A stretch of 64,000 bases of DNA from Sphingobacterium spiritivorum ATCC 33861 (GTDB taxonomy: Bacteria; Bacteroidota; Bacteroidia; Sphingobacteriales; Sphingobacteriaceae). The stretch lies in assembly GCF_000143765.1 (NCBI RefSeq), contig NZ_GL379770.1, positions 310,001 through 374,000 of the forward strand, written 5' to 3'. A model generated the notes under the pieces. The model was not told where the DNA came from. It saw only the letters and a list, made by a program, of their open reading frames with translations, and did no database searches. This document shows, in pieces, positions 1 through 8,772 of this stretch. Position 1 is the stretch's first letter, and every line of letters starts with the position of its first letter. A program made the position numbers and the translations under genes.

Positions 1-909
1 TATGCATCATGCTATGCTGCTGCAAGATACATGCAGGATTCTTATCAGGAATTCGGAGACTGGCTGGTTGCTATTGCATCCTATAATTGCGGAAAGGGAA
101 ACATTAAACGTGCAATAGCTAAATCAGGAAAGACCAATCCCAACTTCTGGGAAATATCTGCGTATCTTCCAAGAGAAACCCGCAATTACGTACCGGCATT
201 TATTGCGATGACTTATATGATGGGATATGCAGCTGAAAATAATATTGAAGCTGCAACAACAGATTATCATTTGGCTACCGATATGATGATGGTTGACAAA
301 TCTCTTAATCTCAACAGTATTGCTCAGGCCCTTAATCTCTCAGAAGAGGCTTTAAAAATGCTCAATCCGGGATACAAGAAAGGAATAGTCAATGGTACGG
401 CAGAGACGCCCCGTCGACTTGTTATACCTAAACTGGCAGGCATGGACGAAGAGAAGCTGTATACAGCTCTTAATTCGCCTGTAGAGACTATGGCAGCAGT
501 TGTTGAGGCGGTTAATGATGATCTGCGCGTATCGCCTAATGCGATGACCAGACACCGTGTCAGAAAGGGAGAGACACTGCAGAGTATTTCCAGGAAATTC
601 GGGGTGAGTGTACAAAACCTGAAAGCATGGAATGATATCTCATCAAGTCGTGCTCCGGTAGGTCGTACCCTGATCGTATCCAGTCCGGGAGTCAACGAGC
701 GGTTAGCGAGCCGTGTAAGTAAGAGTAAGGCTGCTACTACCAGTAAAAAATCTACGAGCACTTATCTGAGCTATACTGTAAAGAGAGGGGATACGTTGTC
801 AGATATCGCCAACAAATATAAAGGTGCTACCGTAAGTAATATTAAGGCAGACAACGGACTGAGCAGCAGTAAACTGAAACCCGGAATGAAATTGAAAATC
901 AAGAAATAG
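1..909 (+). CDS. Membrane-bound lytic murein transglycosylase with LysM repeats (5'-truncated)
   Basis: The reading frame is open from the first base, so the start and most of the catalytic SLT domain lie upstream of the window. The visible part begins with the end of a lysozyme-like SLT domain (AIASYNCGKGNIKRAI, then NFWEISAYLPRETRNYVP), which is the MltD arrangement. Two LysM modules follow, one starting HRVRKGETLQSISRKFGVS and one at the C-terminus starting YTVKRGDTLSDIANKY; a weaker LysM-like stretch (SIAQALNLSEEALKMLNPG) lies before them. Family members cleave peptidoglycan glycan strands to 1,6-anhydromuropeptides in the periplasm, and the LysM repeats bind the wall. It converges on the downstream minus-strand gene, with a shared hairpin between them. 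Confidence 0.9.
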   Translation, partial: YASCYAAARYMQDSYQEFGDWLVAIASYNCGKGNIKRAIAKSGKTNPNFWEISAYLPRETRNYVPAFIAMTYMMGYAAENNIEAATTDYHLATDMMMVDKSLNLNSIAQALNLSEEALKMLNPGYKKGIVNGTAETPRRLVIPKLAGMDEEKLYTALNSPVETMAAVVEAVNDDLRVSPNAMTRHRVRKGETLQSISRKFGVSVQNLKAWNDISSSRAPVGRTLIVSSPGVNERLASRVSKSKAATTSKKSTSTYLSYTVKRGDTLSDIANKYKGATVSNIKADNGLSSSKLKPGMKLKIKK

Positions 910-940
910 AGAAACGAATGTTTTTCATATAAATGTACAG

Positions 941-973
941 GATGCGGTCCGGTTATACTAACCAGGCCGCATC
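941..973. terminator. Bidirectional hairpin between convergent genes
   Basis: GATGCGG pairs with CCGCATC, and an inner GGTTA pairs with TAACC. The hairpin overlaps the last codons of the minus-strand phosphoribosyltransferase gene. There is no strong T-run, so it may act as a modest terminator for both convergent genes. Confidence 0.5.
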
Positions 974-1468
974 TTCTGTTTTATCGTATTCTTCCAAAGT
1001 CACTTCCACATGTTCCTTTAGGATAGTCGAAAGCTTCAGACCATAATAATCGCTGAAAATAGGAAATTTGTGATGACTTCTGTCAATCAGTACAGCTGTT
1101 CTCATCTTTTTCAACGGAACGTCCAGAAAGATTCCTAAGCCATACGCTAAAGCTCTTCCGCTGTTCAGTACATCATCGACAAGGATCACCACTTTATCTT
1201 TCGCTGTAGAGGCTGCTACATCTGTAGAACCCACCAGGCTCCGGCTGGTCTTGTTGATTGTTACTTTAATAAGCTCGATTGTTTTTTCGGGTGCTAACGT
1301 AACAAGAATTTTCTGAAGACGCTGAGCGAAGATATAGCCTCTGTCTGCAATGCCCACAATGACGATTGCCTTTTCCTCAAAATTATCTTCAAGTATCTGA
1401 TAGGCAATACGAATTGACTTTTGTTTGATTTGCTCTTTATTTAGAATAAGGGTTTTTTTTGAAGACAT
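953..1468 (-). CDS. PyrR-like phosphoribosyltransferase
   Basis: A type I phosphoribosyltransferase of about 171 residues. The PRPP-binding signature VVILVDDVLNSGRAL is intact, preceded by VIVGIADRGYIFA, which fits the pyrophosphate loop. The order and length match the PyrR/uracil phosphoribosyltransferase group found in Bacteroidota. PyrR proteins can bind RNA and act as attenuation regulators, but this copy stands alone, away from pyrimidine genes, so its substrate is not assigned. I chose the ATG at 1468; a TTG nine bases upstream is less likely. Confidence 0.85.
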   Translation of the reverse strand: MSSKKTLILNKEQIKQKSIRIAYQILEDNFEEKAIVIVGIADRGYIFAQRLQKILVTLAPEKTIELIKVTINKTSRSLVGSTDVAASTAKDKVVILVDDVLNSGRALAYGLGIFLDVPLKKMRTAVLIDRSHHKFPIFSDYYGLKLSTILKEHVEVTLEEYDKTEDAAWLV

Positions 1469-1515
1469 ACGGCTCAAATTTTACTGAGGTAAAAATAAGA
1501 AATCTTTTAAACAAA

Positions 1516-1547
1516 AAAGTCCGATTGCATGAACAATCGGACTTTTG
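1516..1547 (-). terminator. Rho-independent terminator after the NlpC/P60 gene
   Basis: A near-perfect hairpin, AAGTCCGATTG / CAATCGGACTT, with a U-run on the minus-strand transcript. It lies just downstream of the NlpC/P60 stop codon. Confidence 0.8.
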
Positions 1548-1563
1548 AATACTGTTTTATTGA

Positions 1564-2163
1564 TTAATTGACAGTTGCTTTTCTTTCTTTAAGAAGATCT
1601 GCAGTCAATACTCTTCCAATTTCTTCTGAATTATCAATCGGCATACGTCCGCCGTTGTAGTAGTAGCGCTTCCAGTAAGCCTCATTCAGATTACTGATCA
1701 TAACACCTTTACTGGATGAAGCGTGTGCAAATTTGTCATCTCCAAGGTATACCCCTATGTGTGTGATGCTTTTGCTTCTGATTTTAAAGAAAACCAGATC
1801 TCCCGCTTTTAGTTCACTTTTGCCGATAGGATCTACCTGTGTGTAGATATTACGGCTATTGTAACCGATAGAAGTGTTAAAAACCTTATCGTATAGTTCG
1901 TATGCAAACTTCGAGCAGTCAATACCTCTTTTGGAATCGCCTCCGAGACGGTAAGGAGTACCGATCCAGTCGTATACAAATTGATAAAGTTTGGTATTTG
2001 TAGTTGCTGAAACAGCTACACCCATGATTTGCGAGAAATAATCTTTTGCTAAGTTATCAGGATCGGCTGATTCTGATTTGGATTGGGTTTTGGTTGATTG
2101 TGCCTGCGACACTAGACATAAGCCTATAAATAGCACTAAAGCTACTATTTTCTTTGTTTTCAT
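1564..2163 (-). CDS. Secreted C40 (NlpC/P60) peptidoglycan endopeptidase
   Basis: A 199-residue protein with a Sec signal peptide (MKTKKIVALVLFIGLCLVSQAQ). The NlpC/P60 domain runs from about residue 60. The catalytic Cys is in GIDCSKFAYELYD, the His in ITHIGVYLGDDKFAHASSS, and the usual YRLGG..RG lead-in is present. Family members cut the D-Glu to diamino-acid bond in peptidoglycan stem peptides. It has no extra cell-wall-binding domain, so it is likely periplasmic. It is monocistronic with its own terminator. Confidence 0.9.
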   Translation of the reverse strand: MKTKKIVALVLFIGLCLVSQAQSTKTQSKSESADPDNLAKDYFSQIMGVAVSATTNTKLYQFVYDWIGTPYRLGGDSKRGIDCSKFAYELYDKVFNTSIGYNSRNIYTQVDPIGKSELKAGDLVFFKIRSKSITHIGVYLGDDKFAHASSSKGVMISNLNEAYWKRYYYNGGRMPIDNSEEIGRVLTADLLKERKATVN

Positions 2164-2408
2164 TCAATCGCTTTATTAATACAACTTTAAACTTTTACAT
2201 GCGCACTGTATATTTTATTCTACAGCACTGTCGCAAAACTAAGTCATTCTGTCTAGCAATCCAAACTTTTTGACGCAGATTTAACAATTCTTTAACCTTT
2301 TTTAACAATTCAAAACCGAAGCTTTCTGAGCTGTATAAAACTATATTTCATTAAAAAATCAACGAAACATAGCTTTAAAGGTGAATTTGATAAAAAAGAT
2401 AAAATATT
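2164..2408. other. Intergenic region between divergent NlpC and thr operon
   Basis: AT-rich spacer between divergent genes. It must carry the NlpC gene promoter on the minus strand. I see no open frame of gene-like character and no strong hairpin until the thr leader begins. Confidence 0.5.
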
Positions 2409-2441
2409 TTTGAATATTTCGAAATTAATATCCTACCTTTA
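2409..2441 (+). promoter_or_regulatory. Putative Bacteroidota promoter of the thr operon
   Basis: TTTG at 2409-2412 and TACCTTTA at 2434-2441 fit the Bacteroidota -33/-7 pattern (TTTG, about 20 bases, TAnnTTTG) with a 21-base spacer. The leader peptide starts 20 bases further on. Confidence 0.6.
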
Positions 2442-2460
2442 GCACAAGCAAAAAACAGAA

Positions 2461-2541
2461 ATGAATTTTAACACCATTACTACATCGATTATTATTACCA
2501 CCGGGGGCATATACGCGGAGGAAGTAGTTTCTATGTATTAA
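2461..2541 (+). CDS. Threonine operon leader peptide (thrL-like)
   Basis: A 26-codon ORF opening ATG AAT TTT AAC ACC ATT. It carries five Thr and five Ile codons, eight of them between codons 5 and 14 (Thr-Ile-Thr-Thr-Ser-Ile-Ile-Ile-Thr-Thr). It lies directly upstream of thrA and ends 24 bases before the terminator stem. This is the classic design of an attenuation leader in which ribosome stalling at Thr or Ile codons senses charged tRNA. The peptide itself probably has no function. Its later codons overlap the antiterminator arm at 2515-2524. Confidence 0.85.
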   Translation: MNFNTITTSIIITTGGIYAEEVVSMY

Positions 2542-2598
2542 AAAGTGTACATAATATTGATGAAAACGCCTTCCTCCGCAAAGAGGAAGGCGTTTTTT
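2515..2598 (+). promoter_or_regulatory. Threonine attenuator: antiterminator and terminator
   Basis: The terminator is a perfect 12-bp stem, 2565-2576 with 2583-2594 (AACGCCTTCCTC / GAGGAAGGCGTT), followed by TTTT. The antiterminator arm GCGGAGGAAG at 2515-2524, inside the leader ORF, is exactly complementary to CTTCCTCCGC at 2570-2579, so pairing of the two disrupts the terminator. A ribosome stalled in the Thr/Ile run (about 2473-2502) would leave 2515-2524 free and allow read-through. A ribosome finishing the leader would mask that arm and favour termination. Confidence 0.85.
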
Positions 2599-2633
2599 GT
2601 TTTAAATCAGTCAACTAAACAGTATAATTAAAT

Positions 2634-5081
2634 ATGAAAGTTCTAAAATTCGGTGGTACATCAGTAGGTTCGGCAGACAGTATCCGGTCTGTGCTCGCCA
2701 TTGTAACAGCAGCTTATCAGGCAGGAGAGAAACCACTAGTCGTATTATCTGCTATGTCAGGTATTACCAATCTGTTAACACAAATGGCAGAAGATGCAGC
2801 TGAGGGCAAACCATTTGAGTCCGGTATAAAAGTTCTGGAAGAGAAACACTTTGAAGTGGTACGTAAACTAATCGCTGTTAAATTCCAGAATCCTGTGTTT
2901 ACCAAATTAAAGTTGTTCTTCAATGAAATAGAAGACCTGCTTCAGGGAATCTATGCGCTGAAAGAGCTGAGTAATCAAAGCCGGGATCTGGTGGTGAGTT
3001 ATGGAGAGCGCTGCTCTACCTTTCTGGTGTCAAAAATAGCCGAACAACACCTGGAAGAAGCATTGTTTGTAGATGCTTCACATTATATCAAGACAAATTC
3101 AAATTTTGGACATGCCAGTGTCAATGACGAGATCACCGATCAACTGATCCGTGCACTGGCTAATACCAATGCCGACAAGCTTATGTTCGTAACCGGATTT
3201 ATCGGTTCTAACGAAAATGGACGTATTACGACTTTAGGTCGGGGAGGGTCAGACTATACAGCTGCTATATTCGGTTCAGTACTGAATGCTTCGGCTATAG
3301 AGATATGGACAGATGTAAACGGTATGCTGACTGCAGATCCGCGTATTGTTAAGAAAGCATTCTCCTTGCCGGTTCTCTCTTATACAGAAGCAATGGAGCT
3401 TTCCTATTTTGGTGCGAAGGTGATTTATCCACCGACCATGATTCCTGCATTTCTGAAGAAAATTCCAATCATTATCCGTAATACATTCCAGCCGGAATTT
3501 GAAGGAACAGTTATTCAGTTTGACAGCGGAAAGACCAGTTATCCGATAAAAGGTATTTCTTCTATCAGCGATATCTCTGTGATCAATCTGAGCGGTTCAG
3601 GTATGATCGGCAAATCCGGTTTCAGCGGTCGTCTGTTCACCTTACTTGCCCGTGAACAGATCAATGTCGTATTGATTACGCAGTCTTCTTCCGAGCACAG
3701 TATTACATTTGCCGTGCACCCGGATGATGCGCGCAAGGCTGTACAGCTTATAGAAGCAGAGTTTGAGCTGGAACTGGAAGCAAATAAACTGGTACGCCCT
3801 GAAATTGAAAATGATCTTTCCGTACTTGCCATTGTCGGTGAGAATATGAAGAAAACCCCGGGAATGTCGGGCAAACTATTCGCCGCACTGGGAAGAAACG
3901 GTATCAATGTACGTGCAATTGCTCAGGGATCTTCTGAATTTAATATCTCAGTGATCATCTCCAAGATTGATCTTGCAAAGGCACTGAATGCGGTTCATGA
4001 TGCTTTCTTTGCTGAACTCAAGAAAACGTTACATGTCTTTAATCTGGGAACAGGGAATATTGGTTCTACATTGTTCAAACAACTGGAGAATCAGCATGAT
4101 TTCCTTTCTGATAAAAATGATATTGATATCAAGGTAGTGGGGATATCGAATAGCCGGAAGATGGTTTTCAGTGAATCGGGAATCAATCTGGGTAACTGGG
4201 AAGCGGATCTGAACGAAAATGGAATAGATGCTGATTTGCCGCTATTTGTAGAGAAGATGAAAGCAATGAATCTGCCTAACTGTGTTTTTATAGATAATAC
4301 AGCAAGTAAAGTCCCGTCTTCCTATTATGAAGATATCTTCAGATCCAATATATCCATTGTAACCTGCAATAAGATTGCGAATTCGGGCAAATATGAGCAG
4401 TATAAGTCTCTGCATGACACTGCGCGCAAATACGGTGTAGATTTCTTTTATGAAACAAATGTCGGTGCAGGATTACCGATCGTACGTGTCCTTAAAGATT
4501 TAATGATGAGCGGTGACCGTATTATCAGGATAGAAGCGATCCTGTCCGGAACAATATCCTATATTTTCAATAACTTTAAAGATGATGCTTCATTCTATGA
4601 TGTGGTTATGAAAGCACAGGAACTGGGGTATACAGAGCCTGATCCGCGTGATGACCTCGGAGGAGTGGATTTCATGCGTAAGATGCTGATTCTGGCGCGT
4701 GATGCAGGTCATGCCATTGAATCTGAAGATGTAGATCTGGGTGCCATTCTGCCGGAAGCCTGTCTGAAAGCTGATAGTGTGGCTTCTTTTTATGAAGAAC
4801 TGAAAAAGGAGGATGCGTATTTCGAGGCATTAAAAGCAAAAGCTAAGGCTGAGAATAAAGTAATCCGTTATATCGGTAAACTGGAAAATGGAAAAGTGGC
4901 TATTTCAGTACAGTTGGTGGATGAGACACACCCGTTCTATTCGCTTTCGGGAAGTGACAATATTATCTCCTTTACAACCGAACGCTATAAGGAACGTCCT
5001 CTCGTTGTCAAAGGACCTGGAGCAGGTGCTGAGGTTACAGCGGCAGGTGTATTTGCGGACCTGGTAAACGTAGGCGCTTAA
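2634..5081 (+). CDS. thrA: Bifunctional aspartokinase / homoserine dehydrogenase
   Basis: An 815-residue fusion. The aspartokinase part starts MKVLKFGGTSVGSA and contains FIGSNENGRITTLGRGGSD. Two ACT domains follow at about 315-460 (NLSGSGMIGKSGFSGRLF and VGENMKKTPGMSGKLF), the usual site of threonine feedback inhibition. The homoserine dehydrogenase part starts near residue 463 with the nucleotide-binding VFNLGTGNIGSTL and includes the catalytic region YTEPDPRDDLGG. The length matches E. coli ThrA. The enzyme phosphorylates aspartate and later reduces aspartate semialdehyde to homoserine. It is the first gene of thrA-thrB-thrC and is controlled by the upstream attenuator. Confidence 0.97.
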   Translation: MKVLKFGGTSVGSADSIRSVLAIVTAAYQAGEKPLVVLSAMSGITNLLTQMAEDAAEGKPFESGIKVLEEKHFEVVRKLIAVKFQNPVFTKLKLFFNEIEDLLQGIYALKELSNQSRDLVVSYGERCSTFLVSKIAEQHLEEALFVDASHYIKTNSNFGHASVNDEITDQLIRALANTNADKLMFVTGFIGSNENGRITTLGRGGSDYTAAIFGSVLNASAIEIWTDVNGMLTADPRIVKKAFSLPVLSYTEAMELSYFGAKVIYPPTMIPAFLKKIPIIIRNTFQPEFEGTVIQFDSGKTSYPIKGISSISDISVINLSGSGMIGKSGFSGRLFTLLAREQINVVLITQSSSEHSITFAVHPDDARKAVQLIEAEFELELEANKLVRPEIENDLSVLAIVGENMKKTPGMSGKLFAALGRNGINVRAIAQGSSEFNISVIISKIDLAKALNAVHDAFFAELKKTLHVFNLGTGNIGSTLFKQLENQHDFLSDKNDIDIKVVGISNSRKMVFSESGINLGNWEADLNENGIDADLPLFVEKMKAMNLPNCVFIDNTASKVPSSYYEDIFRSNISIVTCNKIANSGKYEQYKSLHDTARKYGVDFFYETNVGAGLPIVRVLKDLMMSGDRIIRIEAILSGTISYIFNNFKDDASFYDVVMKAQELGYTEPDPRDDLGGVDFMRKMLILARDAGHAIESEDVDLGAILPEACLKADSVASFYEELKKEDAYFEALKAKAKAENKVIRYIGKLENGKVAISVQLVDETHPFYSLSGSDNIISFTTERYKERPLVVKGPGAGAEVTAAGVFADLVNVGA

Positions 5082-5131
5082 TCCTGATAACTGAAATACA
5101 ATTACTGAATATTAATTACTAAACATACACA

Positions 5132-6112
5132 ATGGAACTATCGCAGCTGAAAAAGGATATCAATCTGGAAAAAATGTTGGATGAAATAAGAGTTTTTGCA
5201 CCGGCAACGGTTGCCAATATGATCTGCGGATTTGATATTCTGGGTTTCGCACTGGACGAGCCGGGCGATGAGGTCATCATGAAAAGGATTTCAACACCAG
5301 GAGTAGTGATTACCGAGATAACAGGTGACGACGGTCGGTTGCCTTTAGATCCTGAAAAAAATACAGTATCAGCATGTGTGCAATTTCTGCTGCATAATCT
5401 GGGATTGCAGCATGAAGTCGGTGTCGAGATCAAATTACACAAACATATGCCTATTGGCTCCGGACTAGGTTCCAGTGCTGCCAGCACTGTTGCAGGTCTC
5501 TTTGCCATTAATGCGCTGTTAGGAAGCCCGCTTTCTAAGGAAGAGCTTCTTCCTTACTGCGTAGAGGGAGAACGACTGGCCTGCGGTACAGGTCACGCAG
5601 ACAATGTAGCTCCTGCTCTTTTTGGAGGCATTACACTGATTCGCAGTACCGAACCTCTGGATGTTATATCCCTGCCGACTCCGAAAGAGCTATATGCAGC
5701 GGTCGTGTTTCCGCAGGTAGATGTCCCGACAAGAGATGCGCGTCAACTTATCAAAGAAAAAGTATTACTGAAAGACGCGGTCACACAATGGGGAAATATT
5801 GCGGGACTCGTAGCCGGCCTGTTCAAGGAAGATTATGACCTTATAGCAAGAAGTATGCATGATGTACTGATCGAACCTACACGCGCTATTCTGATTCCGC
5901 AATTTTATGAAATGAAGCAAATTGCTTTGGAGGAAGGCGCATTGAGCTTTGGTATATCGGGCTCAGGACCTTCTGTAGTAGCGGTGACAAGAGACAGAGC
6001 TATAGCTGAAAACATCAAGATACGCATACAGCAACACCTGAATGAATCCGAAATAGAAAGTTTCGGATATGTATCATCCGTCAATGTAGAAGGACCTAAA
6101 GTTTTAAACTAA
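5132..6112 (+). CDS. thrB: Homoserine kinase
   Basis: A 326-residue GHMP kinase. The ATP-binding motif 2 is clear (MPIGSGLGSSAAS), as are the N-terminal ATVANMICGFDILGFAL and the C-terminal GISGSGPSVVAV. It phosphorylates homoserine to O-phosphohomoserine in the cytoplasm for threonine synthase. It lies 50 bases after thrA and 6 bases before thrC. The start at 5132 gives about 14 residues before the conserved core; an in-frame ATG at 5174 is a possible alternative. Confidence 0.95.
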   Translation: MELSQLKKDINLEKMLDEIRVFAPATVANMICGFDILGFALDEPGDEVIMKRISTPGVVITEITGDDGRLPLDPEKNTVSACVQFLLHNLGLQHEVGVEIKLHKHMPIGSGLGSSAASTVAGLFAINALLGSPLSKEELLPYCVEGERLACGTGHADNVAPALFGGITLIRSTEPLDVISLPTPKELYAAVVFPQVDVPTRDARQLIKEKVLLKDAVTQWGNIAGLVAGLFKEDYDLIARSMHDVLIEPTRAILIPQFYEMKQIALEEGALSFGISGSGPSVVAVTRDRAIAENIKIRIQQHLNESEIESFGYVSSVNVEGPKVLN

Positions 6113-6118
6113 CAGAAA

Positions 6119-7426
6119 ATGAAATTATACAGTACCCAAAATAAAGATCTGCGTGTATCCTTCAAAGATGCCGTATTCAATTCACTGCCTGCAGACAAGG
6201 GGCTTTATATGCCAGAAGTGATCCCTCAGCTGGATCCCATGTTTATCCGTAACATTCAGCAATACTCTTTAGAGGAGATTGCATTCACAGTTGCCCATGC
6301 TTTGATCGGGCAGGATATCCCGGCTGATGATCTTAAAAAGATCATTAAGGATGCCATTAATTTTGATGCGCCTGTCCGCTTCCTGAGCAAGGATACAGCG
6401 GTGTTGGAATTATTCCACGGTCCGTCTTATGCTTTTAAAGATTTCGGGGCTCGTTTTATGAGTCGTGTTATGGGGTATTTCTCGCAATCTGATGATAAGT
6501 TGTTAGATGTACTGGTCGCTACATCAGGTGATACCGGAGGCGCTGTAGCATTAGGCTTTTTAGGTGTAGAAGGGACGAGGGTAACGATTCTGTATCCAAA
6601 AGGAAAAGTTTCCGAAGTACAGGAACAGCAGCTTACCACCAACGGGCAGAATATCCGGGCACTGGAAGTGGACGGTACGTTTGATGATTGCCAGGCGCTG
6701 GTGAAGAAGGCATTTAATGATGCTGAATTGAATAGGGAATTAAGATTGACATCTGCCAATTCTATTAATATTGCACGTCTTATTCCGCAAACCTTTTATT
6801 ATTTCTATGCCTACGCGCAATTGAAGGCACAGGGAATCAATCAGGTTGTATTCAGTGTGCCAAGCGGAAATTTTGGAAATATAGGTGCAGGATTGCTGGC
6901 TTTTAAGATGGGGCTTCCTGTTGAAAAATTTGTGGCTGCAACCAATGTCAATGATACAGTTCCGCGTTTCTTGTCTTCCGGACAATACCAGCCTAAGCCT
7001 TCTGTGCAGACGCTGGCCAATGCTATGGATGTAGGAGATCCGAGCAACTGGGTTCGGATTCTGGATCTCTTTGATCAGGATCTGGAAGCCTTGAAAAAGG
7101 TTGTTACATCCTATACTTACGATGATGAGGCGACTAAGGCTGCTATGAAACAGCTTTATCTGGAATATCAATATGTCGCTTGTCCGCATACCGCTATTGC
7201 CTGGTTAGCTTCACAGGCTTATCTTGGCGAGCATCCGGGACAGTATGCTTCCGTATTTCTTTCTACAGCACATCCCTGCAAATTTCCGGATGCTATCGAT
7301 GCTGATGTATTCGAAAAGGTTAAACTTCCGGAAGGAGCCGAAACACTTTCCGGAAAGGAAAAACTGGCAAAAGAATTACCGGTTGATTATGACTTGTTCA
7401 AAGCCTATTTGTTAGAAAATAACTAA
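6119..7426 (+). CDS. thrC: Threonine synthase
   Basis: A 435-residue PLP enzyme of the fold-type II family. It starts with the characteristic MKLYSTQNKDLRVSFKDAV, has the PLP lysine in GPSYAFKDFGARFM, and carries a SGDTGGAVALGFLG phosphate-binding loop and SVPSGNFGNIGAG. It converts O-phosphohomoserine to threonine and phosphate, closing the pathway begun by ThrA and ThrB. It is the last gene of the operon and is followed directly by a hairpin. Confidence 0.97.
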   Translation: MKLYSTQNKDLRVSFKDAVFNSLPADKGLYMPEVIPQLDPMFIRNIQQYSLEEIAFTVAHALIGQDIPADDLKKIIKDAINFDAPVRFLSKDTAVLELFHGPSYAFKDFGARFMSRVMGYFSQSDDKLLDVLVATSGDTGGAVALGFLGVEGTRVTILYPKGKVSEVQEQQLTTNGQNIRALEVDGTFDDCQALVKKAFNDAELNRELRLTSANSINIARLIPQTFYYFYAYAQLKAQGINQVVFSVPSGNFGNIGAGLLAFKMGLPVEKFVAATNVNDTVPRFLSSGQYQPKPSVQTLANAMDVGDPSNWVRILDLFDQDLEALKKVVTSYTYDDEATKAAMKQLYLEYQYVACPHTAIAWLASQAYLGEHPGQYASVFLSTAHPCKFPDAIDADVFEKVKLPEGAETLSGKEKLAKELPVDYDLFKAYLLENN

Positions 7427-7427
7427 A

Positions 7428-7464
7428 CAATAAATGGCTTCTCAAAGAAGTCATTTATTGTTTT
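7428..7464 (+). terminator. Terminator of the thr operon
   Basis: CAATAAATG-CTTCT pairs with AGAAG-CATTTATTG around a short loop, followed by TTTT. It begins two bases after the thrC stop. Confidence 0.75.
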
Positions 7465-7517
7465 ACCAAAATCATATACTTGTTACGAAGTGCTGTCTCC
7501 TTTTTTTAATATTTGCT

Positions 7518-7525
7518 TACCTTTG
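7518..7525 (+). promoter_or_regulatory. -7 promoter box next to the methyltransferase start
   Basis: TACCTTTG matches the Bacteroidota -7 consensus TAnnTTTG and ends only five bases before the ATG at 7531. The transcript would have almost no 5' leader. It also argues against the upstream in-frame TTG at 7513 as the start. Confidence 0.5.
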
Positions 7526-7530
7526 CGACG

Positions 7531-8715
7531 ATGAAATCAGTCATACTCAATAAAGGCAAGGATAAAGCTGCCTGGCAATTGCACCCGTGGGTGTTTTCCG
7601 GAGCAGTAAACAATGTCTCCGGCAATGTAGAAAACGGAGAAGTCGTTTCTGTATTCAACAGCGATCGTGAATTTATTGCTTATGGAATCTACCATAACCA
7701 GTCGCGTGTGGCTGTTCGTTTGCTGGAATGGCATCCGGATACAACTATTGATGAAAATTGGTGGCGCAATCGCATTCGTAAGGCTGTGGAAGCCCGTCAG
7801 CATCTTTTGACGGCTGAGACCAATACCGTTCGTCTGATTTTTGCAGAAGCCGATTTTATACCAGGCCTTATTGCAGACAAATACGCCGATTACATTTCTA
7901 TCCAGGTGCATGCTGCAGGTACGGAAAATGTAAAAGCTGTAATTATTGATGAACTTACCCGGTTACTTCAACCCAAAGGAATATATGAACGCAGTGATCT
8001 CAAGTCCCGTGAACACGAAGGTCTTCCAAATACTAACGGTCTCCTGTCCGGAGAATTACCTCCGGAGTTTGTCGATGTCGTAGAAAATGGTATCCGTTAT
8101 AAGGTGAATATTATAGATGGACAAAAATCCGGTTTCTATTGCGATCAGCGTGAAAACAGATTTCTGACTGCACAATATGTGAAAGACAAAAAAGTACTGG
8201 ACTGTTTTTGTTATTCAGGAGGCTTTACCTTGAATAGCATTCAGCAAGGAGCAGCTGCTGTTACTGCTGTGGACAGCTCGGCTCTGGCGATCGAAACATT
8301 GGAACGCAATATGGTTGTCAACGGATTTGATACTTCCGGTCATCAGTTTATCTTATCGGATGTGAATAAACAGTTGCGCACTTTTATTGAAGAGGAAGCG
8401 AGATTTGATGTCGTGATCCTGGATCCGCCCAAATACGCACCCTCAAGATCTTCATTGGAAAAAGCATCCAGAGCCTATAAAGATCTTAACAGAAGAGGGA
8501 TGATGCTGTTGGAAAGCGGCGGATTGCTGGCTACTTTCTCCTGTTCAGGAGCCATGGATATCAGTACATTCAAACAGGTCATTGCCTGGGCTGCACTCGA
8601 TGCAGGTAAGGAAATTCAGTTTATAAGACAATTTCATCAACCTGAAGATCATCCCGTCCGGGCTTCCTTCCCCGAAGGGGAGTACCTCAAAGGTTTATTG
8701 GTACGAATACTTTAA
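7531..8715 (+). CDS. Class I SAM-dependent rRNA methyltransferase (RlmI family)
   Basis: About 394 residues. An N-terminal PUA-like domain (KGKDKAAWQLHPWVFSGAV) is followed by a Rossmann methyltransferase domain with the SAM-binding VLDCFCYSGGFTLNS and motif IV VVILDPPKYAPSR. This is the RlmI/YccW architecture, which makes 5-methylcytosine in 23S rRNA in E. coli. The exact target nucleotide here is not known. I start it at ATG 7531, where the PUA fold begins. It is monocistronic with its own hairpin terminator. Confidence 0.9.
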   Translation: MKSVILNKGKDKAAWQLHPWVFSGAVNNVSGNVENGEVVSVFNSDREFIAYGIYHNQSRVAVRLLEWHPDTTIDENWWRNRIRKAVEARQHLLTAETNTVRLIFAEADFIPGLIADKYADYISIQVHAAGTENVKAVIIDELTRLLQPKGIYERSDLKSREHEGLPNTNGLLSGELPPEFVDVVENGIRYKVNIIDGQKSGFYCDQRENRFLTAQYVKDKKVLDCFCYSGGFTLNSIQQGAAAVTAVDSSALAIETLERNMVVNGFDTSGHQFILSDVNKQLRTFIEEEARFDVVILDPPKYAPSRSSLEKASRAYKDLNRRGMMLLESGGLLATFSCSGAMDISTFKQVIAWAALDAGKEIQFIRQFHQPEDHPVRASFPEGEYLKGLLVRIL

Positions 8716-8726
8716 CAATATTTTGG

Positions 8727-8754
8727 AAGGCTGTAGAGGAACAGCCTTTTTGTT
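8727..8754 (+). terminator. Terminator after the rRNA methyltransferase
   Basis: AAGGCTGT pairs with ACAGCCTT around AGAGGA, followed by TTTTG and more Ts. Confidence 0.75.
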
Positions 8755-8772
8755 TTTAATTTATATTTTATT

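Noticed and set aside
7513..7530. TTG start for the rRNA methyltransferase
   Set aside because: It would lie inside the -7 promoter box; ATG 7531 begins the conserved domain.
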